From NCBI GenBank assembly GCA_003508835.1, contig PUFA01000224.1, forward strand, positions 2,108,001 through 2,172,000: DNA of 64,000 bases. Reading direction: 5' to 3'. Every line of letters starts with the position of its first letter. Position 1 is the first letter of the stretch. Below the pieces are notes generated by a model that was not told the origin of the DNA, did no database searches, and saw nothing but the letters and a program-made list of their open reading frames with translations. The translations under genes were made by a program, and so were the position numbers. This DNA is from Eonycteris spelaea. Lineage: Eukaryota > Chordata > Mammalia > Chiroptera > Pteropodidae. Below are positions 12,767 to 25,364 of the stretch, piece by piece.

Positions 12767-13175
12767 GTGAGACTGGTTAACTCTTGACATGTTCTGATGT
12801 ACCCTGGGTGACAGGTATTAATATCCTATAAAAGTGTTTTGACCTTGCCCCTTAGAGCATGCCTTAAGAACTTAGGAGAAGTTTTATTTCTGGAGGAGAG
12901 AGGCCGTCAGTGTTTTTTGGTCTGTCTTTCCCTCTCTCTCCCAGTGCCTTTTGACTTTGAAAGGTAAGAGATGCTCAGGCCATATTTTAAAACCAGTGGA
13001 CTGAAAGTCCGAAAGTACTCCCCGGGATGCTGCCATCTTTGACTCCTTCGGGCAAGGAGGTCGGCCCTCGTTTCTCCCAGGACGAAGGCTCCATTTCCGT
13101 GTACAACACTGCTTTATGCAAGTATAGCTCTTAACGTGGCCATGAGAATTTGTGACTACAGAATATGGCTTATTA

Positions 13176-14870
13176 TTATTTTTTTAAAAGATTTTTTACA
13201 TTAAAATATATCTAACAATATTATATTAATTTCAGGTGTACACCATAGTTATTCAACATTTATATACCTAAAGAAGTGAGAGCCACGATAAGTCCAGCAA
13301 TTGACTTCTTATTTCTTAAGTTAAAATATGGAAGTGCTATTGAATTCAGCATAGGAAAACTTTATATTTCATTAATGTGGTTTTTAAGGATAGTATTGAA
13401 TAGATATTGATAAGTTATAAGTTACTCATTTCATTTGGTCTTCTTAAGCGTTTTAAATAAGTACCAGTAAGTCATAAGTGAATCAAGCTGTTCTCTCATT
13501 GTACTTCTGATGTTTTGGTTCTAGAAGTTGCTTAAATGTTATAGAACCTCAGTATTCTTGGTCTGTGAATTAAACTTTCTGAACAATCATCATTTTAAGG
13601 CAACTACCATAATTGTTACAAAACGCAAGTGTTTAAAACCATTTAGTTCTGTAATTATTATTGAGAAGCTGCTACAGCAAATCTCTCCTTATTCTTCCTT
13701 TTTATAAACATCTTGGCTATTCCTGGCCCTTCGCTTGTCAGAATAAATTTTAGGTCAGCTTGTCAATTCTGTAAATCATTTAAAAAGAAAACTGCATTGA
13801 CTGTGCAGATCAACTTGGGAAGTACTGATCTCTTTATAATTTTGAGTCTTTCAATGCCTATTTGGAATTGTACTGAATCTGTGTATCAGTCAACTAGGAA
13901 AGCATTGAAATATTTATAGTATATTGTCCTCCAGTGAACAGTGGCATTTCCGTATATTTATATTTTTCAGACTATTTTCATTAAAGTTGTTTTATTCTAT
14001 TCATAAATCTTTTGGACCTCTGTCTTTGGTTGAATATATTCTTGGGTAATTTTATATTTTGAAGAGACAACACGGTTGTGAAGCTAGAAAACTAAGTAAA
14101 GAAAGGTATACAGGGAAAAGTCTCCTGTTTTTGTCCCCCATCCACTTGTTCCCTAATAAATAACTGTTATAACTACGTCCTTGATTATATTTACAGAGTT
14201 ACTTTTTACATACGATCAAATAGAAATGGAGATTCTTATTTTGTTTCATTTTATATAACAGGCAGAACAGCTGGCTTTTTTTAACTTAATAGTTACACAC
14301 TATCAAGAATAGTGTATGCAGGTATATACACGAAGCTGTTCTTAATATAGATGTATTTCTTAAGCAGTACTTCTTTCATCCATCTCTCCTTCTTCTTGTA
14401 CTGGAACATTTTCACGTGTGCCAGGTTTTGTGAAAGGATGTTTTCCTTGCAGTTCTCTGGGGGTGATTTGATCTCTGATGCATTTTAAGGATATTAGAAT
14501 GAAACTAATTGCTTTCATTGGAAGAGTGGTCAGGTACCTAGTCTGCTATCTTATCAGGGATGTGAGTCTGGTTTATTAATTTAATAATAATATTATTATT
14601 TTACCCTACTCCCAGCTTAATTGAGGTCTGACTGACATACACTAAACTGCACATTTAAAGATTACAGTTTCATCAATTTTGATATATGTGTATAGCTGCG
14701 AAATCATCATCACAATCAAGATAATGAACATACTATCACCTCCAAAAGTTTCCCTAGCATCCTGTGTAATTCCTCCTCCCTGACCCCGGGCAACCACTGA
14801 TTTGCTGACAAGTTTGTATTTTCTAGAATCTTACATAAATGGGACCACATAGATTATATTTCTATTTGTT
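13176..14870 (-). mobile_element. Series of LINE-1 fragments, antisense
   Basis: There are four pieces: a bat-type L1 3' end (about 13176-13300), reversed ORF2 (about 13690-14050, with TTGGCTATTCCTGGCCCTT), an old L1 3' end (about 14090-14360), and another 3' UTR (about 14600-14870, with TTAATTGAGGTCTGACTGAC). All are decayed. The sequence between them is unassigned intron. Confidence 0.6.
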
Positions 14871-15309
14871 TCTAAAGTAGATCTAGAGAATCATTTTCCT
14901 TGGCACTTGCCTAATTGGACATAAGTTAGACTATTTTAATCAAGCCTCCGTCTGTGGCCTTGACATTGCAGCACATCTTATAGCAAACCTGAAAAGGAAG
15001 TTCTGTCCCTGGGTCTGCAAAAATCAGTGACTTCATGAGATGAGGGCTTTTGTGGAATTGTCACTTTGAATGAAGGTAAACTTTAAAATCTCAAGTCAGT
15101 GCTGACCTAGTGAGGCTGACCTGAAGTGATAACATGACTGTGTATAATATTGAGAACTAAGCCCTGTCCTATTGATGCTCTGGCAAGACCCCAAGGTTAC
15201 AAGCTGGAGGACAGATGAGCAGAGTGTGCTTCTGCAGAGGATGTTACGAGGCATACAGTTAGAGTTTATGTATTTTTTTTTCTTCTTTTGTCAAGGATGC
15301 CTCCCACTG

Positions 15310-15945
15310 TGAGTCCCCGTATAATCATCTCTCATCTGATGTGTTGTGAAACCTCCCAGATGATCTCCTTGCTTCACTCTTGTGTCCATAAAAGTCTTTT
15401 CTAGACGTCAGGCAGGGTGAACCTGTTAAAAACACAGCAGAGACTGCAGTGTTGCTCCCTGAGCGCTCCAGTGTTCCTTGTCTCGCTCTCTGTCGTAAAT
15501 CCCTCCAGGGGCCTTCTCGGTGTGCGGGCTGCCTACCCAGAGCCTGGATGACCTCAGCCCTCACTTGCTGCTTCCAGCCACACTGACCTCCTCACAGCTC
15601 CTCGAACCCCATGCCATGCTCCCGCGCCACACCTCTGCACCGCTGGCCCTCCTGCTTGCAGGGCACCCCCAAAGATGTTCTCTCTGTTCAGATGGATCCC
15701 TGCAGAGGGCCTTTCCCTGCCCACAGTCTCCCTCTAAGCCCTTACCCCAATGTGGTTTTCTTTGTACCACTCATTACTGTCTTGACTTATTGGTTTTATT
15801 TACTTCTTTTTAAATCTCTGTCCCTCCTCAGCACTATTAAAGCAGAAAATGAAGCGGTCTTGTTCATGGCTGTGTGGCCATTGTGCAGAAGAGTTCCTGG
15901 TGCATTAGAGGTGCTTTTGTTCATGCATGAACTGCACCAAGGTCA
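15310..15945 (+). mobile_element. LINE-2 fragment, sense
   Basis: The CT-rich, low-stop text and the ending CTGTGTGGCCATTGTGCAGAAGAGTTCCTGGTGCATTAGAGGTGCT follow the L2 3' end pattern (short quotations only: GAGTTCCTGGTGCATTAGAG). The open frames 15520-15813 and 15611-15949 are remnants or artefacts of this L2 text, not genes. Confidence 0.65.
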
Positions 15946-17120
15946 GTAGGACAAAAGGGAAGTGAGTGAGGAGGCAGGGCTGGAGAGATTGGCAGGGACA
16001 TGGTCATGAAGGGCTCTTGGCCAAGTCACATGTCTTCCTCTTGATCCTGAGAGCCAGGGGAAGTCACAAAGGCTTTAAAGAAGGATGATGATGTCATCTA
16101 ATGTAAATGCCAAAGTGATTCTCTCATTTAAATATGAAGAATAGATTGGAGAAGGGTAAGAGAGGAGTCTGAGAACCTAAGTGAGAGTAAGGGAAATAGG
16201 AACAATATTAGGGTAGAAGACTGTGTTTCAGGGACGAGAAAGTCCTTGGACCTGAATAGCTTATGGTTCAAGGAAGAGCCCTTTAAAGAGCCCACGGGGT
16301 TGAGTGACGTGAAAGTCACTGGTAACTCAGCAAGAGCTGTTCTTCATGTTTAAGCATTTTACCTGGAGTGAGGCAGACAGAGGAGGACAAATTGGAGCAC
16401 GTTGAGGATTTTGTGAGAGGCGGGGTTCACTGACAAGGTCAGGGTGAAGTGAGATGGTTGTGAAAAGGGGTGGGGGCGGAGGGCTGAAGAGTGGGAGGCA
16501 GCGAGCCTGTTCCAGGGAACACGGACCAGCGGAGACAGGACACTGAAAATTTAGGAGCAATGAGGGATAGTTCGTAACCTAATGACCCTGAAGAAGGTGG
16601 GGTGGGAGTGGGATTCTGGCCCCACGGGGAGGGGCTGGAGGAGCCTGTCCTGGTAGAGCCAATGGGAATAGGGAGCACATGGCTTCGGTTCCTCTCTCAT
16701 GACTTCACGATCTCTGTGAAGGAGGAAAGTAGGTAAAGTGATGTGAGCGTCACAGGTTTGAAATTGTCCTTTTGGAGAGGGGATTGGTTGGAGAGAGAAG
16801 AAGTAGGTCTGGAGAGCAATGCTGAAGGTCCCTGGGCTTCCTGAGTCTGATCCGAGTCCGTGGACTCTGTGTTCTTGGCGGCATCCCTCCAGGAGCCTGG
16901 CTGCCTGAGCGCAGGCCTTGGACGCTCCTTTGAAGGTTGGAGTCAGGGGACGGGAACACCTGGGGGCAAGATCATTCAGGCTTTTGGCGGGAACCGCAGT
17001 GGCTGGGAGGGAGGGAAGGAGACAGACTGGGGGTGGGAAGAGAAGGGGTGTGGTGTGGGAGAAGGAGGATCTGGAGGCCTGCGATGCTAAAGAAAGGTCA
17101 TAGCTGGACCATCCCAATGA
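15946..17120 (-). repeat. GA-rich block, probably antisense LINE-2-like sequence
   Basis: The plus strand is strongly purine-rich (GGGAGGCAGC, GAAGGTGGGGTGGGAGTG) and resembles antisense L2. It gives long but meaningless minus-strand frames such as 16551-17117 (188 codons of S/P/L-rich text). I do not recognise a protein here. Confidence 0.4.
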
Positions 17121-18006
17121 ATGAGCTGGAGAGGGGTAGAAAGTTGTGTTTGGAGGTTAAATTGGGTGCCGAATTAGTGATTTTCAAGCTGTAGCTGCTT
17201 GGGATGATAACGTCTAGATTATGATCATATGGGGAATCCTGTGACTAAGGGTACAGTTTTAATGGGTCACAGTTCTCACCATTGGTATATAATACATTTG
17301 GATCTGTAAGGTACTAGTTTTAACATTTGGACAATCTCAAAGAAATTTTTTTCTCTAAACAGAACGTACTTCTGCTTTTAAAGAATTTTTTTTTTTTTGG
17401 CTTTTCTCTGTGGTACCTGATCATTTTGTGATTTGCTGTGTTGCAGGAGGGTTCTTGTGATTATTACCCTAATACGGTTCTTCTGTGGGAGAATTATTGT
17501 TGATGGTTTTAAAATCAGCGTACCACTTAATCGCTCATTTTTATTTAGCACGTTGTCTTACTAGGTAACGTACTCACTGCTTTTTATTTGTGCATATGGA
17601 TTATCCTGAGATAGTACTCAAACTGTGTATTCTCTGCTTTCAGATCATTCCAGATACTGTGATTTCCTTCATATAGGAGCATCTGTATTATCATCTACGT
17701 TTATCAGTAGAGTGGTTTCTCTATCAGCCAGATCACATTGTCATTTCTCACTTCTCTTCACCTAGCTGCTGATGAAGGGATCTTATCAACATCGCATAAA
17801 ACATAACAAAAAACAGATATACGTGTATATACAATGCAGGAGGAGACCCCTAATCAGACTGTAATAGTCAGGGGGGAAATAGTGCTTTACATAGAATGTC
17901 AGGAAGTTTTAGAGAGTTTGTGCATTTGAAACTGTGCCTTTTTCTTGAACGGGTTAATATCTTTTGTGCTGTGGGCTTCACTGTCTTTCCTTCCACTTCA
18001 TTTTAG
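17121..18006. other. ULK4 intron before the second exon
   Basis: Nothing is recognised except the acceptor tract that ends at 18006. Confidence 0.5.
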
Positions 18007-18090
18007 GAAGAAAGAAGAAAGAACCCTAGAGAATGCTGGGCCGTTCCGTTGGCCGCGTACACAGTGCTAATGAGGTGCCTTCGGGAAGGG
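18007..18090 (+). CDS. ULK4: ULK4 internal exon, second of five (short)
   Basis: This 84-nt exon encodes 28 residues in phase 0: EERRKNPRECWAVPLAAY followed by TVLMRCLREG. It follows directly on the previous exon in the human ULK4 protein order; from memory the human protein has lysines where this one has the two arginines at positions 3-4. The acceptor is CTTCCACTTCATTTTAG ending at 18006 and the donor is GTAAGG at 18091. The exon is too short to stand out as an open reading frame and was found by looking for the missing piece between its neighbours. It encodes a hydrophilic, charged turn leading into a helix of the HEAT/ARM array. Its length is a multiple of three, so skipping it would keep the frame. 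Confidence 0.95.
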
Positions 18091-19740
18091 GTAAGGCTTC
18101 TCTGTTGTGCTCCGCAGGCTCCCGCAATTGTAATAACCTTCAGGCGCTGAGTGAGGATTGTCGCCTGCAGCAGTGCAGGAGGAGCCTGTCAGCCAGGCAT
18201 TGCTCCTGAATTTAAATAATCCCGACAAGCCACCCTCGGCAAGTGACCCGGGTGGGGCAGGTGTCAGAATGCACCAGCGTGCTCCTTCACTTTTAAAAAG
18301 ACGGTAGTCAGTGTAAACCGCATAAATAGCTTGTGTAATAACGTGTTCTTAGTTCTCCTCTGCCTTTGAAAGACATCGGTGTACCAGTTCGGTAAGCAAG
18401 GTTAATGCAGAAAATTTTCCGTGAGCCTCAAACGCCCCCATGGTTATTTTGTCAGGTTGCTATTCTGTGGTTCAGAAACAGGGAAGCTCCCACTAGTATC
18501 CATTGATTTTAATATTAAGTAGTATTTAGTATGTGATGCGATTTTTCAATTTAGTCACAGCTGGCTTAAAACCAGCCAGCTGGCCAACTGACTGGCTTGT
18601 ATCCGTAGCTCCTATGTGAAACTACAGAAAGGATTAACCTACTGAAAAGTTGGCATTTTCTGTTTGCTTTAAACCATTTGACATTGTTTCACCCAAGGCA
18701 AAGCCATAGGCTAAAAACATTCTTTAAGGAATGAAAAAAAATATGTCACAATAAACATCTTCCTTTTGAGTTCATTACTACCTGGTAATGGAATAATGTT
18801 CCAAGGGTAAAATACCCTGCAAGGTTTTCCCCCAGTGATCCTGAAATGAAGTTTGAACACTTTCTAGCCTGTAGGGTTTATACATAGTCACTTGTCATTA
18901 TGGGATATAAATGAAGCCAGTAAATTGTACTTTATCAGTAGTACGAGAAGCAAGTCATGTTTATCTACAGTCTAAAGACACTCGTGGGTTTATCGTTCAA
19001 GGACTCAAGCAAGGCACTCTTGAGGGCTCACAGATGAAGCAGGTGACATTTCCCTCTGCACTCAGATCCTATCTATTGTGGGAGATAAGATCAAAATATA
19101 AAGTGAAATGTGTCAAGTAAATAAATGCAAAAGAACAAAATGCAGGAACTCAAAGGAGAAAGAATCTTCTAGGGATTTTTTTTAACAGTGTAGAAGACTT
19201 TTAAAACTTTGTATCTTTAATTTTTAAAACTTAGATTAATGCCTAGTCAAAGATTAATTCTAGTCCATGAAAGTTTTTCCTTTATTAGATATCTTCTTTC
19301 TACCTCTCCCATATTTTTCACTGCATATGTAATATGAAGAATAATGTTTGATATCCATATGTATTATTAAATTATTGTTAATAATTGTAAAATAATGATA
19401 TTTTATATTTTAGTAACATACTTGCCTTTTGTTACCTGGGGATATATGGCAAGTCTTGTGTATTTTCATAAAGAAGGATTAGGGTCCAGACCTCTCTAAT
19501 TTATGAAAATTTAATGTTTTATATTTGAAATGCAGTTACGTATGTGCTTGGGAAGCATGTGCACTAACAGTGTCCCTATGATACAAATAAATTAGAGGGT
19601 GATTAGTCCCCCTAAAAAAGGTTCCTATTTTTACAAAAATAATTGTAGCAGTTCTTTAGTGTATAAGTCTAATGTATTCAGGACAGTCGAAGATAAGTAA
19701 TTTTTAAGTCTTTTATCTTCAACAATTAAAAAGTTTCTTC
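18091..19740. other. ULK4 intron, nothing firmly recognised
   Basis: At 18559-18585 there is a short hairpin-capable stretch (GCTGG, 7-nt loop, CCAGC) next to the 10-bp palindrome GCCAGCTGGC. No element family or exon is identified. Confidence 0.45.
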
Positions 19741-19779
19741 CATGGAGAAAACTTTTTCCCAGCATTGACTGGTATTTCT

Positions 19780-21740
19780 GAGTATAGGTTTTTCCCTTGT
19801 GAAATATATCATGTATGGAAGACTATATGAAATATGTATATGGGTAAAAGCTCACATTCTCACAGTTTGTATTCTCACCTGCAGGTTGTAAGAGTACCCG
19901 TCAAACACATCTTCTCAAACATTTGTCTATCAAAAGTTTGGTCAATCTCATGTCATTAAATGATTTCTCATAATAGTTTTAATATGCATTTTTCTGATGA
20001 CTAAAAAGGATGACCATCTTTTCTGTTTATTATGGTTTTTGAGGTTTCCTCTTTAGAAAACCAGTTTTTTTTTTACTGTGTAGGATTTCTGTACACCACC
20101 CCTACCTATAAATAGTTATAGAATGTTTCCAATATTAGAAAAAAATGAAAACTATAATGATCACCTTTATTTTTATTATCTAGATTCAACAGTGTTGAGC
20201 ATATCTCCTACTTTGCTTTGTTGTAATATCCATGTGTATGTGTATTTATTATTTATTCATTCGTTTATTTTCTGAACTGTTTGAAAAAAATTACAGATCA
20301 TGAAATTCTGTCCATAGGAATTTGTATGTGTTCAGGATATTAATCTTTTATTGATTATATGTGTCATAGATACTTTCTAATTTGTGATTGGGCTTTTTAT
20401 TCTCTTTATAGTGTCTGTTGATGAGCAGAAGTTTTAATTTTATTATAGCTAAATTTATCAATCTCTTCCTTTACGATTTGTGTTTTTTTTAATCTTAAGT
20501 TTATCTACTCCAACATCAAGATGTTCTATTACATTTTATTCTGAAAGTTTTCTCTTTCCTTTTTCCATTTAGAACTTTATTAGGAATTGTTTTGTGTGTG
20601 TGCGTGCATGCACGTGTGTGTGTGTGTGCATGTGTGTGGTGCTATGTATGGGCACAGCTTTATTTTTAATAAATATAAGTAATCAGTTATCCCAGCATCA
20701 TTTAATGAAAAGTTCATCTTCTCCCTGCTGCTCTGCAGTGTCACCTGCTATATTAGTCTACGTGTTTTTTTCCTGGGCCCTATGTGGTTCTGTTGGCCTG
20801 TTGTTTATCTCTGTGCCATACTATCTAAATTAACCATCTTTATTTAAAATTTTTTTTTTTTTACTATATGGGAAATTTTCCCCTACTAAGGTAATTTTTT
20901 TCAAGAAGTTCTTAACCATTTTTGTTCCTTTTTACTTGTATTTAATTTTTAGAGTCCACTTTTCAAGTTCACCTGTTTGGATGTTGATTAAGACGTCTAT
21001 AAATAAATTCTAGGAGAATTTGTAAATATTAGTAGGCATACTCAATGAAGAGACTGACAATAGGAGAATGATACACCGGTTTCTTTAAAAAAATACTGGA
21101 CTAAGATGACAACTGATTGAAGTACCTTTGAATTCTTGGGGACAGCTAAATGCATTTAATTTACTGCTTACGTTAACTCTCAGATGCAGGCCCCATTCTT
21201 CCCAGCGAGCACTTATGAAGCACGTCTTATGTACTGGCTGGGCATGGGAAAAGTAAAAGTGATTAAGGCACTACCCTATCTCCGTTTATTGGGAAAGGGG
21301 AATTTTCCTTATCCCTCGTTTTGTATGCCAGCCTTTTATTGTTGTTGTGTAACTTCATTTGATTTGTTTTCTTTCTCGTGTAGACACTATGACATTTAAG
21401 ACGATTAATTTTCCTCTCGATCTAGCATTAGCTGTATCCCATTGGTTTTGACATGTAGTGTTTCCATTATTGTTATTTTATAATAGTCCCCAGTTCTAGT
21501 TGAAAATTTTTCCTTGATCCAGGGTTGTTTATGAGGTGGTTTAAACTTTTGCGGGTGAGTGGGGTTTAATTGCCTTTTTTTTTATCTTGTTAAAATAACA
21601 AGGTTGCATTACCTTACAGTCAAGAATGTTGTCTGTTCTATTTTTCTTGGTGTTTTAAAAAAAATTGTGGCAAAATATATGTAACCTAAAACTTGCCATT
21701 TTAACCATTAATTATACAGTTCTGTAGCAGTCAGGACATT
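19780..21740 (-). mobile_element. Old LINE-1 sequence, antisense, with a (GT)n tract
   Basis: Reversed L1 ORF2-like text runs through much of this stretch (for example GCATTTTTCTGATGACTAAA near 19986 and TCCATTTAGAACTTTAT near 20565). A further 3'-UTR-like piece lies at about 21640-21740. Frames are fully broken. Confidence 0.55.
20593..20638. repeat. 46-bp alternating purine-pyrimidine (GT-rich) tract
   Basis: This is an uninterrupted purine/pyrimidine alternation, mostly TG with a central GCGTGCATGCACGTG. It is a candidate Z-DNA-forming microsatellite. Confidence 0.85.
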
Positions 21741-22492
21741 CACATTGATGTGTTAACTTCTGTTGTTTTTAAATATATCGACATGTTATTTTGCCCAACT
21801 TATTGAGATTTTTTTCCCCCTGGCATCAAAACTTAATAATGTGCCTCGTTGAACGTGGGCTGTTAACTCTGATGTACACTGCTCATTTTCTCCCTCTCAT
21901 CTTTGCATTGGGAAGAAAGCAGTATAGAAATTTGACTTCATTTTAATTTGATAAGTAGACTTCTTCGAAGACAATTTTAGCTTTAAATTATATATAATTT
22001 TTGTTCCTCGTGCATGGAGAACTAGCTTTGCCATGGGATGGTTATAAGTGTTATATGAATAAGGGGTTTTCTAGTCGAATATATTGGGGCAGACTGGGTT
22101 GAACGAGATTGAACAGTTTTGGTTTGTTTCTAGTGCTTTTCTGAACTTGTAGTTACGACTCTGCTTGGGGAGCTACTGCATGCAGCATTGTCGAAGCTCT
22201 TTGGCCACAGACTTGCCTCCTCCTGTGGCGTGCTGCGGAATGCACTTTGGGAGAGGAAGCTGTAGTCTGAAATACTGAGCCTGCGATCACGTCGTTAAAA
22301 TGGTTTTCAGAAGGTTTTCTTTTTTTAAGGTTACCTAAGAAATTGCGACACTGTTTTCCGAACAGGTTGACCTGCTTTATGGACATGATTTCTGTTACTT
22401 TAACAATGGTGATAGAGACGTTTTTGTCCTCATCATAGATTTAAGACCTCAGGTGGAAAGAGAAGTCTTCAGAGTGAGAGACTTATGATGGA

Positions 22493-22493
22493 A

Positions 22494-22530
<37 letters not shown>
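22493..22530. repeat. (GC)n(AC)n microsatellite
   Basis: About five GC units run straight into about 13 AC units, giving 38 bp of perfect purine/pyrimidine alternation. The GC half makes this a stronger Z-DNA candidate than plain (AC)n. Confidence 0.9.
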
Positions 22531-22537
<7 letters not shown>

Positions 22538-22809
22538 GGTCTAATTCTTTGAAGACGAGAGTGTGGTAGTGTAGAAGAACAGGTATCTGTGATGATATCC
22601 AATTGTAGTTTCCGGGTTGGGGCCGACGTCTCAGAGACCTCGAGCTGGCAGTCGGGATGTGGCTTTCAGTCCCAGAGTGCAGCCTCGGTTAATGGTGTGT
22701 CACTGCCTGAGTCCTGGCCCCGCCCCGCCCCGTGCTGGCTTCTTCCTCCCATTGGGTCAAGCTCCTTAGTCTGATAGACATATAGTTACAGATGCAAATC
22801 TGTCTATGC

Positions 22810-23640
22810 CGATTGTTTTCTCTCTCTTTTATCAGCTACTGATATGTTTAAATTGCTTTTTTTGTTAGGATTGCATTTGTCAAATTTTGCTTTTACGTAT
22901 TTTGAGTGTTTGTTATTAGCTATACAGAAAATTGAGATTTTTTTTCCCCCTTGGTTTATTGAAATTTTTATCATTATATTGTGATCTTTAAAATCACCAT
23001 TAATGCTTTTTGCCCAAAGTCTGTTCTGTCTGACATTAATGTAGTTATACCATTCTTCTCGGGGTTTGGGCTGACTAGTATATCTTTTTCCATTCTCTTA
23101 TTTTCAGCCTTTCTAACTGAATAATTATATTTTTGATGTGCCTCTTCATATTGCTGTATTTTTTAAAAATTTCTGTTTTGAAAGTCATTTTCTCCTTTAG
23201 TTTATTTAAATGTAATTGTTGATCTGGTTGGATTTATAGCTGCCATCTTATTTTGTGCTGTTCGATCTGTTTTTGTTGTTTTTTTTTTTGTCTTAATTTT
23301 TAAAATAATACCTCTTATTCTTTTAGTAACGTATTCTACTAACTGTTGTTTTCGGAATGTATTTTGTTCCTTGGATACGACTGTGGGCTGACAGCACTTT
23401 TAGCAATTGAAGATACCGTCTCACTGTCTCCTGCCTGCAGCTGCGGCTTTTAAGAAGTCGGCCATCAGAGCTGCTGCAGCTCCTCCTTTAGCGTCTCATG
23501 CGCCTCTTCTGCAGTCAGCTCTCCTCAACGTCCACCTTCAGCCCTCACCTCTGATCACAGGAGTCAGGGAAATGGAACAGTATTTCTTGCTCCCATCTAT
23601 TATACTGTGTTGTCGCCACTGGGAGCTTTAGCTTTAATTG
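22810..23640 (-). mobile_element. LINE-1 ORF2-type fragment, antisense
   Basis: This is reversed L1 text (for example AAAGTCTGTTCTGTCTGACAT near 23018, and the sequence around TTATTTTCAGCCTTTCTAAC). Frames are broken. The 3' part from about 23400 is more GC-rich and less certain. Confidence 0.55.
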
Positions 23641-25194
23641 GGCCTGGGTGGGAGGGGGGCTTCATCTGACTTCCTATTTATATGGGCCCTCACCCTGGCC
23701 CCTCATTCCCCGATCACCTGATTGGACAAATGCTGCTGGGACAAGCATCAGCTTAAGTGCTCTGGGTACCTCTCAGGGTTCTGGCTTACACAGTCATTGG
23801 CCTAAGAACTGGGCGCTAGCTCACTGATGCTTTAAGAAAAGGCTTATTTATTTTCTTATTACATAGTTAGCATTTTTTAGTTTCTTTTTAGGGATAGAGT
23901 TGTCCAGATAATCTAGCCCACAATATTGGAAGAAATAGATGCAAAATAAACTTTAGGAACCTTGAAGCCTTTTGAAGAAAGATCATGGTTTTACTAAATG
24001 TACAAATGTGAAAATAGTTAATGTCAGTATTTTAGGTGTTAATTTTGGTATTCCATTTTAGGAAAGTAGGCATGTAGATTATAATTACATTGGCAGCAAA
24101 CTTTCTTTTTTATAAGACGGCCTGTAATGCATTTGATCTACTTAACACCATTAAAACACAGTACAACTCTTCATTAAAAGTCTGATTACCATAGGCTTAT
24201 TTTCATGGCATCATTTTCTAATCATCATAGCTTTTATCCTCATGATATGATGAAATAGGTCTTTGATTCAAATTAGTCTTTGGCAGATATTAGTTCAGTC
24301 CAGTTATCCCTTCCAAAGAGTTAATTAAGCAGAAAATAACACTGATCTTAGTGCTCGTGTGGTGTCATGGAAGGGATCCCAGAGGGACCAGGGTAGCTCA
24401 TTTCAGGTAGCAGCAAGTCCAGTTGGCCTGACAGCCTCCCTGAGTTTATAGAACACTAAGATGACATGTGGCCTCTTTTTAAACTAGGCGCTAACATAGT
24501 TGTCATTTTCCGCTACCAGGAATGATCCTCTAGGAATTGATTGACGGTCATGATGTAAAGCACATGTAAGGTATTTGAGAGGCACCCCCACCACCCCCGC
24601 CAAGACAGCATCTTCCCCCACTCCACCTAGATTTCAGAACCTAGTGAGAAATGAGACAAAGAGCAAGGCATGTGGGACAAAAAATATTAAGTGTGTGTGT
24701 AATGAGAGCTGGAGTCAAGGACATAGCTTCCATCAGTGAGCACATAGGCCTCCTTATTCCCCACATCAGGGAATCTTAGGACCCTGGGTAGCAGCACTGT
24801 CCAGGTGGAGTCCTTATCCAGGTAAGACAGGGTGGGAGATGTGAGAAGATTGCTCTGGGTGGGTGGGCTTGTGCCCAGTTTATCCTTTTCAAATTGGCCA
24901 ACTAAACGGGAGCATTTTAGTTCCCCTTGGGTCGTGCTGAGTAAAGTAACAGAGAGAGGTTAAAAATGTTACGTTAATGGATTCTAGCTGCAAGGAAGGA
25001 AGCATCAGGAATGGAATGGGGAGGAAACATTCCCTCCAGCGCTCATTCTAGAAATGAAATGTGTCAAAGTTCGAGGAAGTTCAAGTATCTTTAAAACTTC
25101 TTTTCCAGCAGCCTTCCAGTCTATACTGTATGACAGTAACAATAGGAAGAAAAACCAACACATTGAGAATTTACTCCTTTTTCTGACCTAGATG
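23641..25194. other. ULK4 intron, nothing recognised
   Basis: No exon or named repeat can be supported. 24580-24960 is GC-richer than its surroundings and might be an unassigned old LTR. Confidence 0.4.
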
Positions 25195-25330
25195 AGTATT
25201 CATGTGTGTTGTCTCATTTAATCTTCAAACTGCCTTGTGTTTTATTCTCTGTTTTATAGATGATGAAGCTGGAAATGCCCAAGGACGTAGAGCTAGTAGA
25301 CTACAGAACTTAGTCTGTAACTCAGTGTGT
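25195..25330 (-). mobile_element. MIR SINE fragment, antisense
   Basis: The order TCTCATTTAATCTTCAAAC, TTTTATAGATGATGAAGCTG, GCCCAAGGACGTAGAGCTAG is the reversed MIR core pattern. Confidence 0.6.
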
Positions 25331-25364
25331 GTGTAATAGATAACTCAGCATCTTCTCATTGTTT

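Noticed and set aside
16551..17117. A 188-codon minus-strand frame.
   Set aside because: Its composition is S/P/L-rich text from a GA-rich strand resembling antisense L2, with no recognisable protein features.
18559..18602. A hairpin and a 10-bp palindrome that might mark a transposon end.
   Set aside because: The arms are only five bases long, with no target duplication or element body nearby.
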